From Sabethes cyaneus (Eukaryota > Arthropoda > Insecta > Diptera > Culicidae), in NCBI RefSeq assembly GCF_943734655.1, contig NC_071355.1, positions 57,969,449 to 58,033,448 on the forward strand: a DNA stretch of 64,000 nt, given 5' to 3'. The notes under the pieces were generated by a model. The model was not told the origin of the DNA, ran no database searches, and saw nothing but the letters and a program-made list of their open reading frames with translations. This document shows, piece by piece, positions 23,455 through 36,033 of this stretch. How positions within the stretch are numbered: position 1 is the first letter of the stretch; every line of letters begins with the position of its first letter. The position numbers and the translations under genes are program-made.

Positions 23455-23890
23455 AACAATAATTCGCATTTGATAGCGGATAGCGGAAATGGAAGTGTCC
23501 AGAAATGGTTCGGAACCAACGAAATGCTTAGCAAAACCTTGTCTCGCTAGCCTGTCAGCAAGCTCATTGCAGATTGTTTAAAAAAACAAATTTCGTAAGA
23601 TTCATGGCAACAGATTTTTGAGAAGAAATTAATATAGGGCATTGGAGTATATTTTCGGCATGCTTCTAATTATTGTACCTGAATCCTGAAGAACTAATTT
23701 ATCTCCACGAAACGAATGTGCAAGCATAGTACTATATTGATAGGAATTAGTCATGATTTTCCCCCTAGGATGGGGAGAACACAGGGTAGGCCCAAAATAG
23801 GTTTCGTAGAGAACTATTAGGCGGGTTTCATGAGGGCTTGGGCAAATGCGGACCAATTTTTTCCGACAGAAAGTAGAAAAGTCAGTAGTA

Positions 23891-24231
23891 CAGAAGTACC
23901 TCAATATAAGACAACCCCGTTAGAAAGCAACTTCGATATAAGACAGTTCGATAAGATACTTTTTACCTCGATTTAAGACAAATTCCTTTGATTCCATTCC
24001 AAAAGCGGCGTCATGAAGATGTTCATTATTTCAAAATAATGCTAAAAATTAAAAAAAAACTAATAATTCAAACAATAATAAATAGTTCATAAAACGTAAA
24101 CATCCAACACGGAGCAAAATAGGCGACTGTTAATGTAAATTTTTTTGAAAAAATCGTGTTTCGATATAAGACAATTTGAATATAAGACAACTTTTTAAAA
24201 TTATAAATTGTCTTATATCGAGGTATCCCTG
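23891..24231. mobile_element. pogo/Tigger-type MITE
   Basis: Ends CAGAAGTACCTCAATATAAG and, reversed, CAGGGATACCTCGATATAAG are flanked by TA (23889-23890, 24232-24233). TA duplication plus CAG...TACCTC ends are typical of pogo-like elements. CGATATAAGAC words recur inside near each end. It has no frame. Confidence 0.87.
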
Positions 24232-24233
24232 TA

Positions 24234-25130
24234 CAACGTGCTCACGCATTACATAATTACTGACTTCAAAGCAGCATACGATACAGTCGATCGAGACCAG
24301 CTATGGCACGAGCCCGGTTTTCCAGCTAAACTGACGCGACTGATCAGAACTACATTGGAACGAGTGATGTGTTTCGTACGCATCTCGAGTACAATTTCGT
24401 GTCCTTTCGAGACCCGCATCAGCATCGGCATCGCTCTTAGGAAGGTGACTCAATGATCGAGCATCGAAACGAGAGGTCAACTCTTAGATTTCGCATATGA
24501 CTTTGATATCATAGCCAGGAACGGCGGCGGCGGAGGCATTCTATGCCAGACTGAAAGAGGATTGGGCTAAAAATAAATCTCTCGAAAACCAAATATATGA
24601 AAGTAAGATACTCAAAGTACAGTAAGATACAGATATTGCCTCCCAGTCGTCGTATGTTCGAATCTCGGCTGGGAGAGGCTGTTAGAGTCAATAGGATCGT
24701 AGTAACTGGTCCTGCAATTGTCCTGCACTCTAACAGCTGGCTGCGAAGTCTGTCGTATAAAAACAGAAGGTCAAGTTTCGATAACGGAATGTAGCACCTA
24801 GGCTTTGCTTTGCTTTGCTCAAGATACTCAAAGGAGACAAACGCGCGCCTCCCAAGCACTTTATTCGTTGATGACAACAAACTAAAAGTGACAGATGCGT
24901 TCGTGTATTTGAGATCGCTGATGACTGAGGACTACAACGCTACTAAGGAGCTCCAGTGACGCACTTAAACGGTAAATCGGGCCTATTTGCCATTCACAAA
25001 CGGTAGATTCCCATCGTACATTCGGCGAAAGTCGGTAGGGTTCCGGACGTTAGAGCGACGAAAACGGTCCTCTTCAACAATGCAACCGGTGCAGCGCCAG
25101 GAATAGAGGGACTCAACATGCAAGATGGCT
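24234..25130 (+). pseudogene. RTE (JAM1-like) LINE relic
   Basis: Translation gives THYIITDFKAAYDTVDRDQL then PGFPAKLTRLIRTTLERVM and CFVRISSTIS, matching RT blocks of the better-preserved copy at 52688-54850 (FIDFKAAYDTVDRDKLW, GFPDKLTRLIRAILDRVM). The catalytic region reads FAYDFDIIAR-like and is frameshifted. A SINE splits it at 24618-24820; the C-terminal part resumes near 24834 and fades at KTVLFNNATGAAPG around 25070-25110. A separate 3'-end scrap (about 25538-25610) matches the same family's last residues and its ARVTP-type ending. Confidence 0.82.
24618..24820 (+). mobile_element. tRNA-Leu-derived SINE inside an RTE relic
   Basis: Same body as 21683-21884 in the other orientation, with box B ATGTTCGAATCTCGG and a 3' tail of CTTTG repeats. 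It is flanked by a 13-bp duplication, AAGATACTCAAAG, at 24605-24617 and 24821-24833. The box A/anticodon part is missing: CCTCCCAG joins directly to TCGTCG, whereas the other copy has about 40 bases between. Confidence 0.9.
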
Positions 25131-25844
25131 CGACTAGTGCGGCACCACTAGCCGTACCATGCCCCTATTACGTTGCATAAAATTGGAGGTTGACATTAAC
25201 CTAAAGTTCGCACTACGACTACTTCTTGCTATTTCAGTGTAACTTTCCCAGCTACAGCAAGTTTGCTTCTAGGCAATTTTCTGATCCGCCGTGCTTAATG
25301 CGTGCTTGCACGTCGCCTGTTTACGATTAACGAGAGCCATAAACGTACAGAATATTGTCAAGAAAGCTACCAGCGCAAGTAGAATCCTGGGTAACGTGTG
25401 TGAGAATTTCATGGGCAGTTAATTATGTCCCGCAGAGCTTAAGTCTCTCTACCGTCACTCCCCGTCGGCTCGAAAGTAAAGTGCTGAGTAGTGAGCTTTA
25501 GTACTCATTGCTAAGAACAGTCTGGAAAATTGACGACGAGTGGCTCAAGATCGAGTTGATTGGAGACGACTGCTTGACATAGCAAGAGTCACCCCGGCTC
25601 TTTGCTGCTGCGGAGGACGATGACAATTTCCTCCGTCTATTGGAAGGATTACCATTGGCTTTTTCCCAAACTGTCAATTAACATGAACCTATTGCAGATC
25701 TGTTCATTTTACCATCGCAAAATGCAGATAGAAGACGCAGCTCAAATAGACATGATATACACAGACCTTAAAGCCGCGATTTACCACCATCTTCTGCTTC
25801 AGAAACTAAACCGTTTAAGACTTTCTGTTGCCTTTATCTGCTAC

Positions 25845-27640
25845 CTTTACTTTATTTATTTACTTTATTTATTTACTTCATTGTTATTTCATCTGGCCTT
25901 CACAGGCCTCAATGAAATTTGGGGGGTGGGGAAAAGCCCACCTGAGGTCAGGTGCGCGTAAAAACCCCACCATCTTTTGACACCGTTACAATAGTTTTAC
26001 AATTACAAAACTGTCTTACAAGCTATATACATTTATAGTAGCTTATATAAAAAATCTGTTTACCATTAATACATATTTAACTCAAAAACACATTACAACG
26101 TTCGCTTAAGTCGATTCTTAAAAGTAACACTGGATAAATTAAAGTCAAATAGTTCAAACGCGTTGTTAAAGACGTTACATATCGCCCTAACGGGTTCGTT
26201 TTGGCCATAACCGGTTCGGTGAAACGCAAGGCGCAGAAAATTTCGTAATTTTAGTGTTCTGGAAGGCACATTCATATTGATTTGTGAAAGTATATGTGGA
26301 GCATCTATTTCACCAACTAAAAGTTTTCCTACGAAAACAGCTTTGGCGATATTTCGCCTTTTTTCAAGTGTGTTAATTCCCAATAGTCGACAACGGTCAA
26401 CATTGGTTGGCAGATGGTTAGGATCACGCCGCGGAAGAAACCTTAGAGCGTAACGTAGAAACCTAGCTTGTACTGTTTCAATGCGGTTGGTCCAAATTTC
26501 AGTATACGGACTCCAAATTACAGCTGATGTCTCCAAAGCGGAACGGACTAGTGAAAAGTACAACGACCGTAAGCAAAACGGATCAGTGAACTTTCTAGCA
26601 ATCCTCATTATGAAGCCAAGGTTTCTGTTAGCGATTGCTATGATATGAATAGTGTGAATAGTGATGCCTAAAGGAGAGTTATGAGTCTAGTAATACGCCC
26701 AAGTCTTTAATTCCTTTTACTCTTTCCAGTATTTCTTCAGATGCTGTGTAGTTCCATAATAATGGGTTTTTCTTACGTGTGAAAGTAATTACAGAACATT
26801 TTGATATACTAAGAGTCAGTGTATTGTACAAGCACCAGTTACAAAAACAGTCCAAGAGCCGTTGCAGCTTAATGTAGTCCATTACAGTTCGTATGACGAA
26901 GAATAATTTCAGATCGTCAGCATAGATGAGTTTACAGTTTGGCGGGATAATGAAGCAGACGTCATTGAAAAATACGGAAAATAGTAGCAGTCCCAGGTTG
27001 CTTCCTTGAGAAACACCTGACAAGCTAAGGAAGCTGTTAGACTTAATGTTCCCTAATTTAACACAAAGTGCACGACCAACTAGGTATGATTTAAGCCATT
27101 CAGTAAAATGTATTGTGACTCCGAGACGTTCGATGCTAACAGGATAGAATGATCGACGCGGTCAAACGCAGGTTTTAGATCGGTATAGATAGTCCACTTG
27201 CACGCCTTTTCTCATATTTCGAATGCAGTTTGACGTACACTCAAGTCTTTTTTTACACGGTTTGTTTTTCTCGATTACTCAAGAACGGTGCAACTTAGGG
27301 ACCATTCACAAACTACGTAACGAATGTCGGGCCGCTCCCAAATATATTAAGAAATAATTGAATGGTCCCTAAGTTGTCCCGTTCTTGATAATCGAAAAAA
27401 CAAACCGTGTAAAAAAAGTACTTGAGTGTAAACTGAAGTAAGTTTGTCGTTTGATCTACCAGGGTAAAAACCATGCTGATCCGTGGAGATATAAGGCTTG
27501 GACTCACGTAGTAGGACATTTCCAACTAAAATTTCAAATAGTTTCGATCCGGCGGAGAGGGAAGTAATTCCTCGATAATTAATTATATCGTTTTTGTTTC
27601 CTTTGTTACCTTCAGACTTATCTAATAAATCGACAACTCA
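25845..27640 (-). pseudogene. Jockey-like LINE, RT region and 3' end
   Basis: On the minus strand, in order: INYRGITSLSAGSKLFEIL, ISTDQHGFYPGRS, a palm segment, SGVSQGSNLGLLLFSVFFND, the catalytic LIYADDLKLF, then KGIKDLGVLLDS and a long open C-terminal part with FTDPFCLRSLYFSLVRSALE and RRDPNHLPTNVDRCRLLGI. These are RT domains of the I/Jockey group (jockey-type pol). The 3' end reads into AAATAAAGT tandem tails at about 25845-25884. The N-terminal endonuclease is absent, frames shift several times, and a MITE (27238-27428) interrupts it. Clade beyond I/Jockey is uncertain. Confidence 0.83.
27238..27428. mobile_element. TA-flanked hairpin MITE in the LINE
   Basis: Nearly symmetric: CACTCAAGTCTTTTTTTACA at the left and, reversed, CACTTAAGTACTTTTTTTAC-like sequence at the right, arms about 75 bp, flanked by TA. 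Removing it rejoins the LINE reading GACGTA...AACTGAAG. Its CACTC end resembles that of the MITE at 19123. Confidence 0.82.
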
Positions 27641-27999
27641 CTGTTAAATAAAGCTCTATTGAGTCATACAGGTTTTGCAATTCAATGGATCAATTTAGGT
27701 AGCTTATACTCATGCTTACCGTTAGATGGACACTAAAGGGCCACGTGCCATATTTAGAGTAAACTTTAAGGATGATACAGATTACACATCATAATTTCTT
27801 TCCGTTTCGTTGTTGTTGAAGGTTGCTGACGGTTACTCTAAACCGGCCTTTTTGGGTGGGCCAATCGGATTGAAATGCTGTCTGACAGTCGTTCACAGAC
27901 GTTAGTCGAGTATGTTTGATAGAACATATCTATACTGGAGCCATCTGGGAGATTTTTGAACTTTTTTAATGATCCATATGAGTTTCACAAGGAAGTACC

Positions 28000-28860
28000 C
28001 TTTGACCATTACTATTCAATATATATTTTACTGTTATTTGTTAAATGATCCCACCGGGCTGCAACAGATCTTTGAACAGCCTCTTGAGGACTGTAAGCTA
28101 TTGCAAAACCTTATTACCCAATTATAAAATGGTGCAAACAGTCTAACCCTTAGTGTTCAATCATCACTTCCAGACGAAGCAATATACCTTTCGGGTATAA
28201 CCATGAAATCGACGAATCTTGAATGGATTGGAGTTTTTAAAAATGTAGGAGTCGAATTGGGTACTAAATTGACCTACAACAATCATTACTCAAAGATTAT
28301 TTCAAAAGCGTATAGAAAGATTTCCGTAACTCCTATTGTCTGTGAGTGAACAGTAAAGAGTTCACTAGTACGCACTATTTATGAGACAGCCTTTGAGGTG
28401 TGAATTCCGTCCACAAATATATGGCCAACAGGAATCGAAGACGAGCAAAAGAGATTTATCACACGCGTTAAGACATCTCCTGTGGTCGGACTATCAAAAT
28501 CTATTACCCAATGGGGCCAATGACGACCGTTGTGAACTGCTAAACGTCGTAACTTTTGGCAAAAGGAGAAAAGTATACTGCCTGAACCGTCTTCGTAACC
28601 CAATTCTTGAAATGGGCGATCGATGCTCCAGAACTTCGACGTAAATGTTAGTCTTGGCAACATAGATTCCATTTTTTTGTTTAAGTTGTGCTTAAATGTT
28701 ACTTTCTGTTCATTGAAACGAAAATGGTTTTTATGCCGAATTCAGAATCGGATAAAATGTCAACCTAAACCGGCCTCTCGCGTTTTTAATCTTTATTTAG
28801 ACATAAGATCCGATTAAGAAAGACAATGTTAATAATAATAAATATTAGGCCAGTCTTCTA
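28000..28860 (+). pseudogene. Jockey-like LINE relic
   Basis: Fragmented plus-strand translation: LTLSVQSSLPDEAIYLSG, LEWIGVFKNVGVELGTKL, TYNNHYSKIISKAYRKIS and GIEDEQKRFITRVKTSP. These align with the post-catalytic region of the copy at 25845-27640 (KDLGVLLDS, HYDYIISKANR, RIEAVQARFLRYALR). Many stops and shifts. An AATAATAATAAAT tract near 28830-28845 may mark the 3' tail. Endonuclease and catalytic YADD are missing. Confidence 0.65.
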
Positions 28861-29339
28861 TGTATAGATGCCTGAAAATAAACTAAACACAGGTTTTTGA
28901 TTTGAATATAATCATTTCATTAAATTTTATAACCTACAACTTTATCACAGGAAGTACCTAGCTCCAGAAATAAAACCAGAAAACAACAAAATATCCCACC
29001 GTAAAGTGTATCTGTCCATAAATTGATTCGATTCAATATCCATTATATAAAACAACGGGTAAACACGAATAAATCCAGATACACGAAAGATGCTGTCATT
29101 TATTTTTTGTATGGAATTCAACATTCTAATAAAATACGTTGCAGTTCCAGTAATGCATTCTCAGTAATTTGCATTTCCAGACATGATTTTCGGCAACACT
29201 GAAAGAAATGCCGTGTCATGTTTTCAAACAAACGATTGCAGGTTAGTTTCAATCAATCAGAAATTGGATCAATTGTGGATCAACGCCACGACTACCTACC
29301 CTAAAACTTGGTTAAAACTACTCAAAATGCCCTTAACGT

Positions 29340-29758
29340 GTACAAACTAAAATTTCCTGTTTGCAAATGTATCTAACGAGAATTTCGAAAAACACAAGCT
29401 GGCTTTAAATTCCGTCACTCGTTACGTCCATAACATTCGCCGTTTTGATCATATTTCAAGCTTTCAAAACTCATTGGTTGGGTATACATTTGAAAATTTT
29501 CTCAACTTCCGAATATGCACTCAAACATACAAAATATTGTTTGATGGGCCAACTTATTTTTCAAACTTTTTCTCATTCTCCCAATCAAATAGAACAAACA
29601 ATCTTTTTCTAACCAGTTGTGTAACTGATGTTGGCAGGAAAGCCTTTCGTCCCCGTAGTATCTGTCGCTACAACCGTCTGCCGAGCGTGTGCAAAAGTGC
29701 TAGAAGCTACGGGGCCTTCAAAATACGTTGTAAAACATTCCTCTCAGCAGAAAACTGA
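29340..29758 (+). pseudogene. LINE C-terminal fragment, clade unsure
   Basis: A continuous frame of about 130 residues: KHKLALNSVTRYVHNIRRFD, then FEHFLNFR-like NFLNFRICTQTYKILF, FSQSNRTNNLFL and CRYNRLPSVCKSARSYGAFK, ending KTFLSAEN and a stop. The pattern (LN..TRYV..IRRFDHIS, then WNRLP..CKS..S...FK) is the last part of pol in several CR1/L2/Daphne-type insect LINEs. Unlike its neighbours this piece has no stop for its length. Confidence 0.6.
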
Positions 29759-29764
29759 TTATTA

Positions 29765-31860
29765 TTAGAACTGATTGATTATTAGCAGAAATCACATTGC
29801 ACGCAAACTTTGAAAACCATTATAAGGTTACTTGTGTTACGTGGATATGTAGTTAAAATAAATAAAAATAACAATTTTCACATTTCACTTTTTTCAAATG
29901 GAGCCCAAAACACACAACGATAATGGCAAGAGATTTGCAATTTTATACCCAAACAGCAAAGAAGAGCGCAGAAATTGAGAAATGAGAATTTTAAAGGTAC
30001 AAGTTGTAGATATACTGGATTGTAATCCGAAACATACCTTGGGAATCTATAGAAATTTGCTGATGGAATACGTATCTATTTATTTTTGTGTCTGAATTTT
30101 ATCGTGCACAACCTGTGCCAGCGGAAAATCACTGGCATGCCGCTTTTAATCAGTACAGGATAAGAGAGAGCAAACAACAACATTTTGAATGGATCCATAT
30201 GTACTGAGACAGTCTTTAATAGCTTGAGATGTTTTCGTGCAGGTTGGTAAAACTCACCGTTCAAAATACAAATGTCACTTAATTTCTATTTGGCTTTTTC
30301 GTTCAAAGGTTCCACGGCAAGGAAACTCCGTTGCTCCAGCTATGTTTGCAACCAACAGCTCTGTGCTACCGTTCGTTCGTGCAACTGCATCTAGCCTTTT
30401 TTCCGGAAGCTCAATGAAGAGGAAAATTGCTTTTCACTTTATTTTGTTTGTTGCTGCTGCTGCTGTTGCAGTTGCCGCAGTTGTTGTTTTGCTGCACTCC
30501 AAAGCATGTGAAATGATCCGACCAAGTGGAAGCTAGACATTTTACAGTCAACAGCAGCGCCAACCGGCCAGTTGGTACCGTCTGGCCACTTGCTACCGAT
30601 CCGTTGAAACCAAGTAGGTGATTGGTTGGTGAGTTTCACAGCAATTGAAGCTCGTTCATTGCAGCACACTGACCGGAATGGAGTGCTGTCACGTTCTGCA
30701 GTGTTTTTGCAGCATCCAGAGTGTCCGCCAGAAGCAATTTAATTCTGATTCGATAGATTTGCAATGTAACCCCTTGAATTCGTTTTGCAAAGATATCGGT
30801 TGTTTCAAACAAATCCCCGCCAGCGTACGGATTTAAAAAATTGGATTACGTTTCAAATGAAGGTAGAATCCTTCAAATATCACTGGGAATCATATCGGGA
30901 TGCAGAATCGCCTGAAGTTATAAAAATAATGGAATCAATTGCCAAGCAATGGTAAAAGTTACTCGCTTGATATTTTATCTGCTTTCAAATAAGAAGATAA
31001 GATCATTTTAAGGAAAAACCTGATGGTTTTAAGTAATTTAATCAGTGCAGCTATATATTTGTTACGTCGTTACACAATGACGAAAAAGTTGTAAAGTACT
31101 ATTGCCACAGACGAACAGACGAAACACTGGAGTTTCATTCCATCGTCAACAAAAACGATCATTTCACATTTCCACTCTAGTGAAGACGCGAACATTAGAA
31201 TGTCACAGGCTAGAAAATTTGTACCAAGCGTTTCGTCTATTGGTTGTATTGGTTTCATGCCAAAAGATAGAAAACAGGTTTTGTTGTTGATATGTATTTG
31301 AAGCTGTGACTCATTTGAAATCAATTAATAAAACAACACTGGTAAGGAAAGTGAACAACTAGAATGATAATACAACAGAATTCTAATGAATAGGGCACAC
31401 TTTGGGTAGAGGTAAATCGGAACTATAACTACAAACTATTGTACGCAGTTTAAGGGTTTTGGTAACTATTAAATTGTTTCATGTCTCGGTTGGTGACTTA
31501 TCTTACGGTAAATATTTGAAGAGCAAAATAGCAGGTCACAAATTACCGATGCAGGTGCAGGTGCACATTTTTCTTACTAAACCATGGTCGCAATAAATCA
31601 TAAATACAATTCTTCAAATTTGCAGATTACAAAAACCAACGCCATTACTAAACCTGACATCATTTTTTGCTGAAGCATAATAACACTACGGAAGGGAACA
31701 AAACGCCGACAAATGAAGACAAAAAATCACACTGAGATCGGTGGGGCAAAAAACGGACACTTTCCACAGCAGGACAAACGCTAAAGCACAATCGAATATT
31801 TTTCAAAGCACGCGCGGGAAAAAGAGCAACTTTTTGTGAATTATTTTAACAGCAAGTACT
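29765..31860. other. No gene recognised
   Basis: Contains a GCTGCTGCTGTTG tract near 30450-30500 that creates alanine or glutamine runs in different frames, and an otherwise unremarkable AT-rich sequence. I do not see LINE or transposon motifs. Confidence 0.4.
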
Positions 31861-31863
31861 CAC

Positions 31864-32007
31864 TGAAAACAGGCCCGAGGAGGTTGGTGTTGAGCTGCAA
31901 GCGGCCGCTGTGCTTCCGTAGTTGAATTGCGTCTGGTAGGTGCTGCTGGAGAGAATTTTCTTGTGTGCTGATGCATGGGCTCGATAGGCACTGACACTAA
32001 GTTTCAT
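31864..32007 (-). CDS. Candidate first coding exon
   Basis: On the minus strand the start lies in CAACAATGAAAC, a strong insect initiation context, and 48 codons follow without a stop up to a consensus donor, TTTTCA/GTGAGT (intron would begin at 31863). The peptide starts MKLSVSAYRAHASAHKKIL, has lysine, arginine and histidine but no acidic residue, and is rich in serine, alanine and threonine, which would fit a mitochondrial targeting sequence. All three minus-strand frames stay open over much of the segment, so composition alone could produce this. I found no second exon. The product is unrecognised. Confidence 0.3.
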
Positions 32008-32009
32008 TG

Positions 32010-33130
32010 TTGATCAATGATTTCGGATTTCGGCGGATACACTCACTCTGGCTACCAGCAGCGGCGCACTGTAGCCAGTGGCCTTCCACAGGACCGAAAC
32101 TCAGTTGGACTCGACTGGAAGCACACCACTACGCGTGTCACGTTTCCGTACACTATCAGCATTCAACATTCCCTAAAGTTGATTCCTGTGCACTTAAAAC
32201 TGCTTTTTATGGCAGCTGGGATTTCGTAGATGTTCGCTTGTTGACATTTACCAGGTGTTCCGTTTATGATGTAGTCTTTCTGGCTAAAAATGGTTCTAGA
32301 ATCAAAAAATTGAAGAAAAAAGAAAGAACTTAAGTGATAAGCTAACACATTAAAGGATGCAACAGTTAAAAATTGATTTAAATAATTAACATGGTTTTTA
32401 TTTTTCCGTGAATTTAAAAATCTTATTTTGTAGCTGTAAAATAGCTGTAGCTGTGAAATGTTGCGTCTATTTTGTTTTTGTCATTTCTATTCTATTCAGT
32501 CAAAATTAATATTATTTTTCCACGTCGACTTAAGAAAATCGCTGAAAATTACAATAACGTTTATGACAAAAGTTTTCTGGGAAACATCTGACGGCTACTA
32601 GAAAGCAAAGGTCAGAAGACAACCGAATTCAGGATGCTTCAACCACCAAAAGAAGAGTGACCGGTGTTTTTTCAAACAGACGTTTTTCCAGATACCCAGC
32701 CTGGTTGGGCCCAGCTATGTTGTGAAAATGTCGCTTTTCAAACCACAGGTAAAGCCTTTCAAACCAGATACACTGAACTCGCTATTAACACAGTTTTTGA
32801 CGGAACTATTTCTACGTAAATTTCTGAATTTACGTGGTTTTTCACGCAAATTTAGGAAATTACACAACTTTTTATATGATTTCTGAAATTTCGGCGGATT
32901 TGCTTTACGCGAAATCGGAATGTATCCTTTTCGTGGAAAGCGATATACTCAAATCTCATAGCTAACTTCGACATTTTCATATGCTTGAAAATGTCTGCCA
33001 CACTTTCTCTTTCGATTGCCGAGCAAGCTGTTTGAAGTCTGCTTTGACGTTGGTTAAGTCGTCAATCATCATGCAACAGAAACGCGTTAGATATGGAGGT
33101 TCTGCTCAAAAACGTTGCCAACTCTTGTTG
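32010..33130. other. Upstream region, no gene recognised
   Basis: GC-richer up to about 32200 (could be 5' leader for the minus-strand exon), then AT-rich. Near 32800-32900 several inverted TTTACGTAAATT/GAAATT words occur without clear element ends. Confidence 0.35.
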
Positions 33131-33290
33131 TCGCAGCGGTCCGGCTATCGATTTTCTTGTAATCTAAGCTTATTTCTATCGACAAGCGTTCCTCGAACAC
33201 TTTTTGGGAATTGAACCCGGGTCCTCGGCGTGAGAGTCGTGAATGCTAACCACTACACTGTGATTGACCCCTCCTTGAACACTTCTCAAG
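33130..33290 (-). mobile_element. tRNA-Glu-like SINE
   Basis: On the minus strand: GTGTAGTGGTTAGCATTCAC (box A region), an anticodon loop CTCTCAC with CTC, then GACCCGGGTTCAATTCCC (box B). The body continues to about 33130 with AAAAAGTGTTCGAGGAACG. It lacks a 3' acceptor stem and is too divergent to be a working tRNA gene. A relative lies at 52050-52165. Confidence 0.75.
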
Positions 33291-33629
33291 TAATAATTTT
33301 TGTTTGTTTTGTACTCTTACAATCGTATTCATTATAAATTTTCACAAAAATCATCTTAAGAGTGTAATAAAAACTGCAATGCCGTTTGAGTCTTATTACT
33401 TTGGCGATGGTTGCTGCACGAGCTAAATTTTGATTAATTGCTTTTCTTGCTTGGACTTAATTCTGAAATGTCACAATAATAATAGTGCTATCATTCTGCA
33501 CGCACAAATCTATTAAATAAAAGATGAGGTTTTTAAATGCACGTTCAAAGAAATGCGTCAAACTGGAGTCGATCATAATGCCTGTAATAAACTCAATGAT
33601 TTATTAATTTCAACGATTTGGGAAGATTT

Positions 33630-34120
33630 TTAATCTTGATTACCGCTGGATTACTCTGGTCAACGATGACTACAAGATGTTCTCCCAGATTTTATTACGT
33701 CGTCTATCCCCAGTGGCAAGCGAATTCATAAGGTAAGTACCAGGGGGGTTTTATGCGGGCCCGTCCCTACTAACACAGTTGTTAAAAATGTGTTGTGGCA
33801 ACTGATATATGACTAATTTTCGGAATAAAAAAGTTGATGCAAATAGAAGCTTAGCACTTGTGCTGCTTGGGGTGCTACTACGAACCAAATTGTCGCTCTT
33901 CGACAAATCCTCCAGTAATGTCGAGAGTACAACGTGCTTCTGCTTTCCATTTCAGGGCGGCAGGTGATACAGTCGAGCGCAAATCGCGCAGAGTTGCGGC
34001 AACGGGATGAACTGTTCTGTATGTAATATTCAATATCGCCATTGAAGGTGTGAACCGGCAGACGGGCATCGAAGGATCGTCTCGCTCCTTCAGCAACAGT
34101 AGCCAAATCCTAGCCTTCGC
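33630..34120 (+). pseudogene. RTE (JAM1-like) LINE relic ending at the catalytic box
   Basis: Translation gives ITLVNDDYKMFSQILLRRL, SPVASEFIR, then RATTNQIVALRQILQ and CREYNV, and in the last part RQTGIEGSSRSFSNSSQILA followed by FA. The last part aligns residue for residue with RRAGIETRGTIFTKGSQLLG and FADD of the copy at 52688-54850. The alignment stops after FA, where the AGT tract begins. Deletions and stops occur upstream, e.g. IDFKAAYD is absent. Confidence 0.85.
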
Positions 34121-34919
<799 letters not shown>

Positions 34920-35299
34920 ATTAGTCCATTTCAAGTTTAGTTTAATTAAAATTTTAAGTACAAATTCAACTCCGATTATCAGGCAATTTCAATTCCAAAA
35001 AGAAGAAGAAATAATGGCTGAAAAAATAAAAGTTCGTCTTCCTTTTCTTTTTTCTCTGGCTACGTTTCGTTCACTTCACAAAGCTCCAAAGTTATAAAAG
35101 TCTTTGCAAAGCTTCTACCAACAAAGAAAAAAGTTTGTTGCAATAACGGGTGTCAACTAATATTTTGGAAATTTTTCGAGGCCCCCATACTCAATAACAA
35201 ACCAGCTCAGAGAGAAATGAGAGTATGTGTGTGTTAGCTCTCTCTCCTCTTTTTGTCAATATTTTTTGTTCTGTTTATGATTGCCAAGTTTTGCACAAA

Positions 35300-35629
35300 A
35301 TGGCGTCGAAGCAAGAAGCATTTCGGTAGCGCGTTGTACACTTCTCCGCACTGCCACTGAAATCTCGTCAAAAACTATACAGTATAACATTTAAAAAGCG
35401 AATATGTTGCGGCTCCGACTGTTTACCATATCCTAAGACCCCAAAAACAACTTTTCGCAAGCTACAACTTTGATGACCAGCTAAAATTATGGACGCAGAA
35501 GGACATCGTTCTCTCTCTTTACCTTCAACAACAAGCCCTCTGGTTTGGCTATCAATTAAGATGTGCACCAGACGAATATTTGAAGAAAATTTTGATCCCG
35601 TTTCTACAATAACATCCTGCAGATGGATA
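35300..35629 (+). pseudogene. Tc1/mariner transposase N-terminal relic
   Basis: Starts MASKQEAFR then a stop, continuing RVVHFSALPLKSRQKLYSI in frame. MASKQE..R..VVHFY openings are common in mosquito Tc1/mariner transposases, where they lead into a helix-turn-helix DNA-binding region. Further stops follow near PKTTFRKLQL. The frame is cut at 35629 by a pogo MITE; a short continuation (CVLAE-like) after 36035 matches 11785-11830. The catalytic DDE/D region is not present. Confidence 0.6.
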
Positions 35630-36033
35630 CAGTGGACCCCCGTTCGTTTGAACGATTCCTCATGCAAACTAACGGGGTTAGTTTTTAATTTGAACAACTG
35701 GTAACCCTAAATATGTTAGAACTTGTGTGAACTGGCTGCCCTGCTCTTTGTTATTGTTTTGGTGGTTTGATTCAGTTGGCAGTTGCAAGCAGCGAATATT
35801 CATTCTCCGATCAGATTTCTACCATAATCGTTGGGAAAACGCAATGTGAAACAGATTAAACACGCTAGATCAGCACAAATAAATCGTGTTTATGTGCATT
35901 GTCTGCATAAGCAAATGATGTCATATTGAATATGACGTTTGAACCATTTTTAATTTGCACGTCGTGCAAACCAACGGGGTTCAAATTAAAAAGTGTTCAG
36001 ATTAAAAACGGTCAAACGAACGGGGGTCCACGG
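35630..36033. mobile_element. pogo/Tigger-type MITE
   Basis: Ends CAGTGGACCCCCGTTCGTTT and, reversed, CCGTGGACCCCCGTTCGTTT, flanked by TA at 35628-35629 and 36034-36035. Inside, CAAACTAACGGGGTTAG and CAAACCAACGGGGTTC form an inner inverted pair. The uninterrupted site is visible at 11770-11795 in the related element, confirming that this is an insertion. Confidence 0.9.

Noticed and set aside
23332..23550. 72-residue frame
   Set aside because: Half of it is one arm of the 90-bp-arm hairpin; the same peptide appears on the other strand.
30237..30536. 99-residue frame with alanine/valine run
   Set aside because: The run comes from a GCTGCTGTT tract; the rest is unrecognisable and there is no supporting splice or promoter structure.
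33180..33290. Functional tRNA-Glu gene
   Set aside because: A and B boxes are visible, but the acceptor stem does not pair and a SINE body follows.
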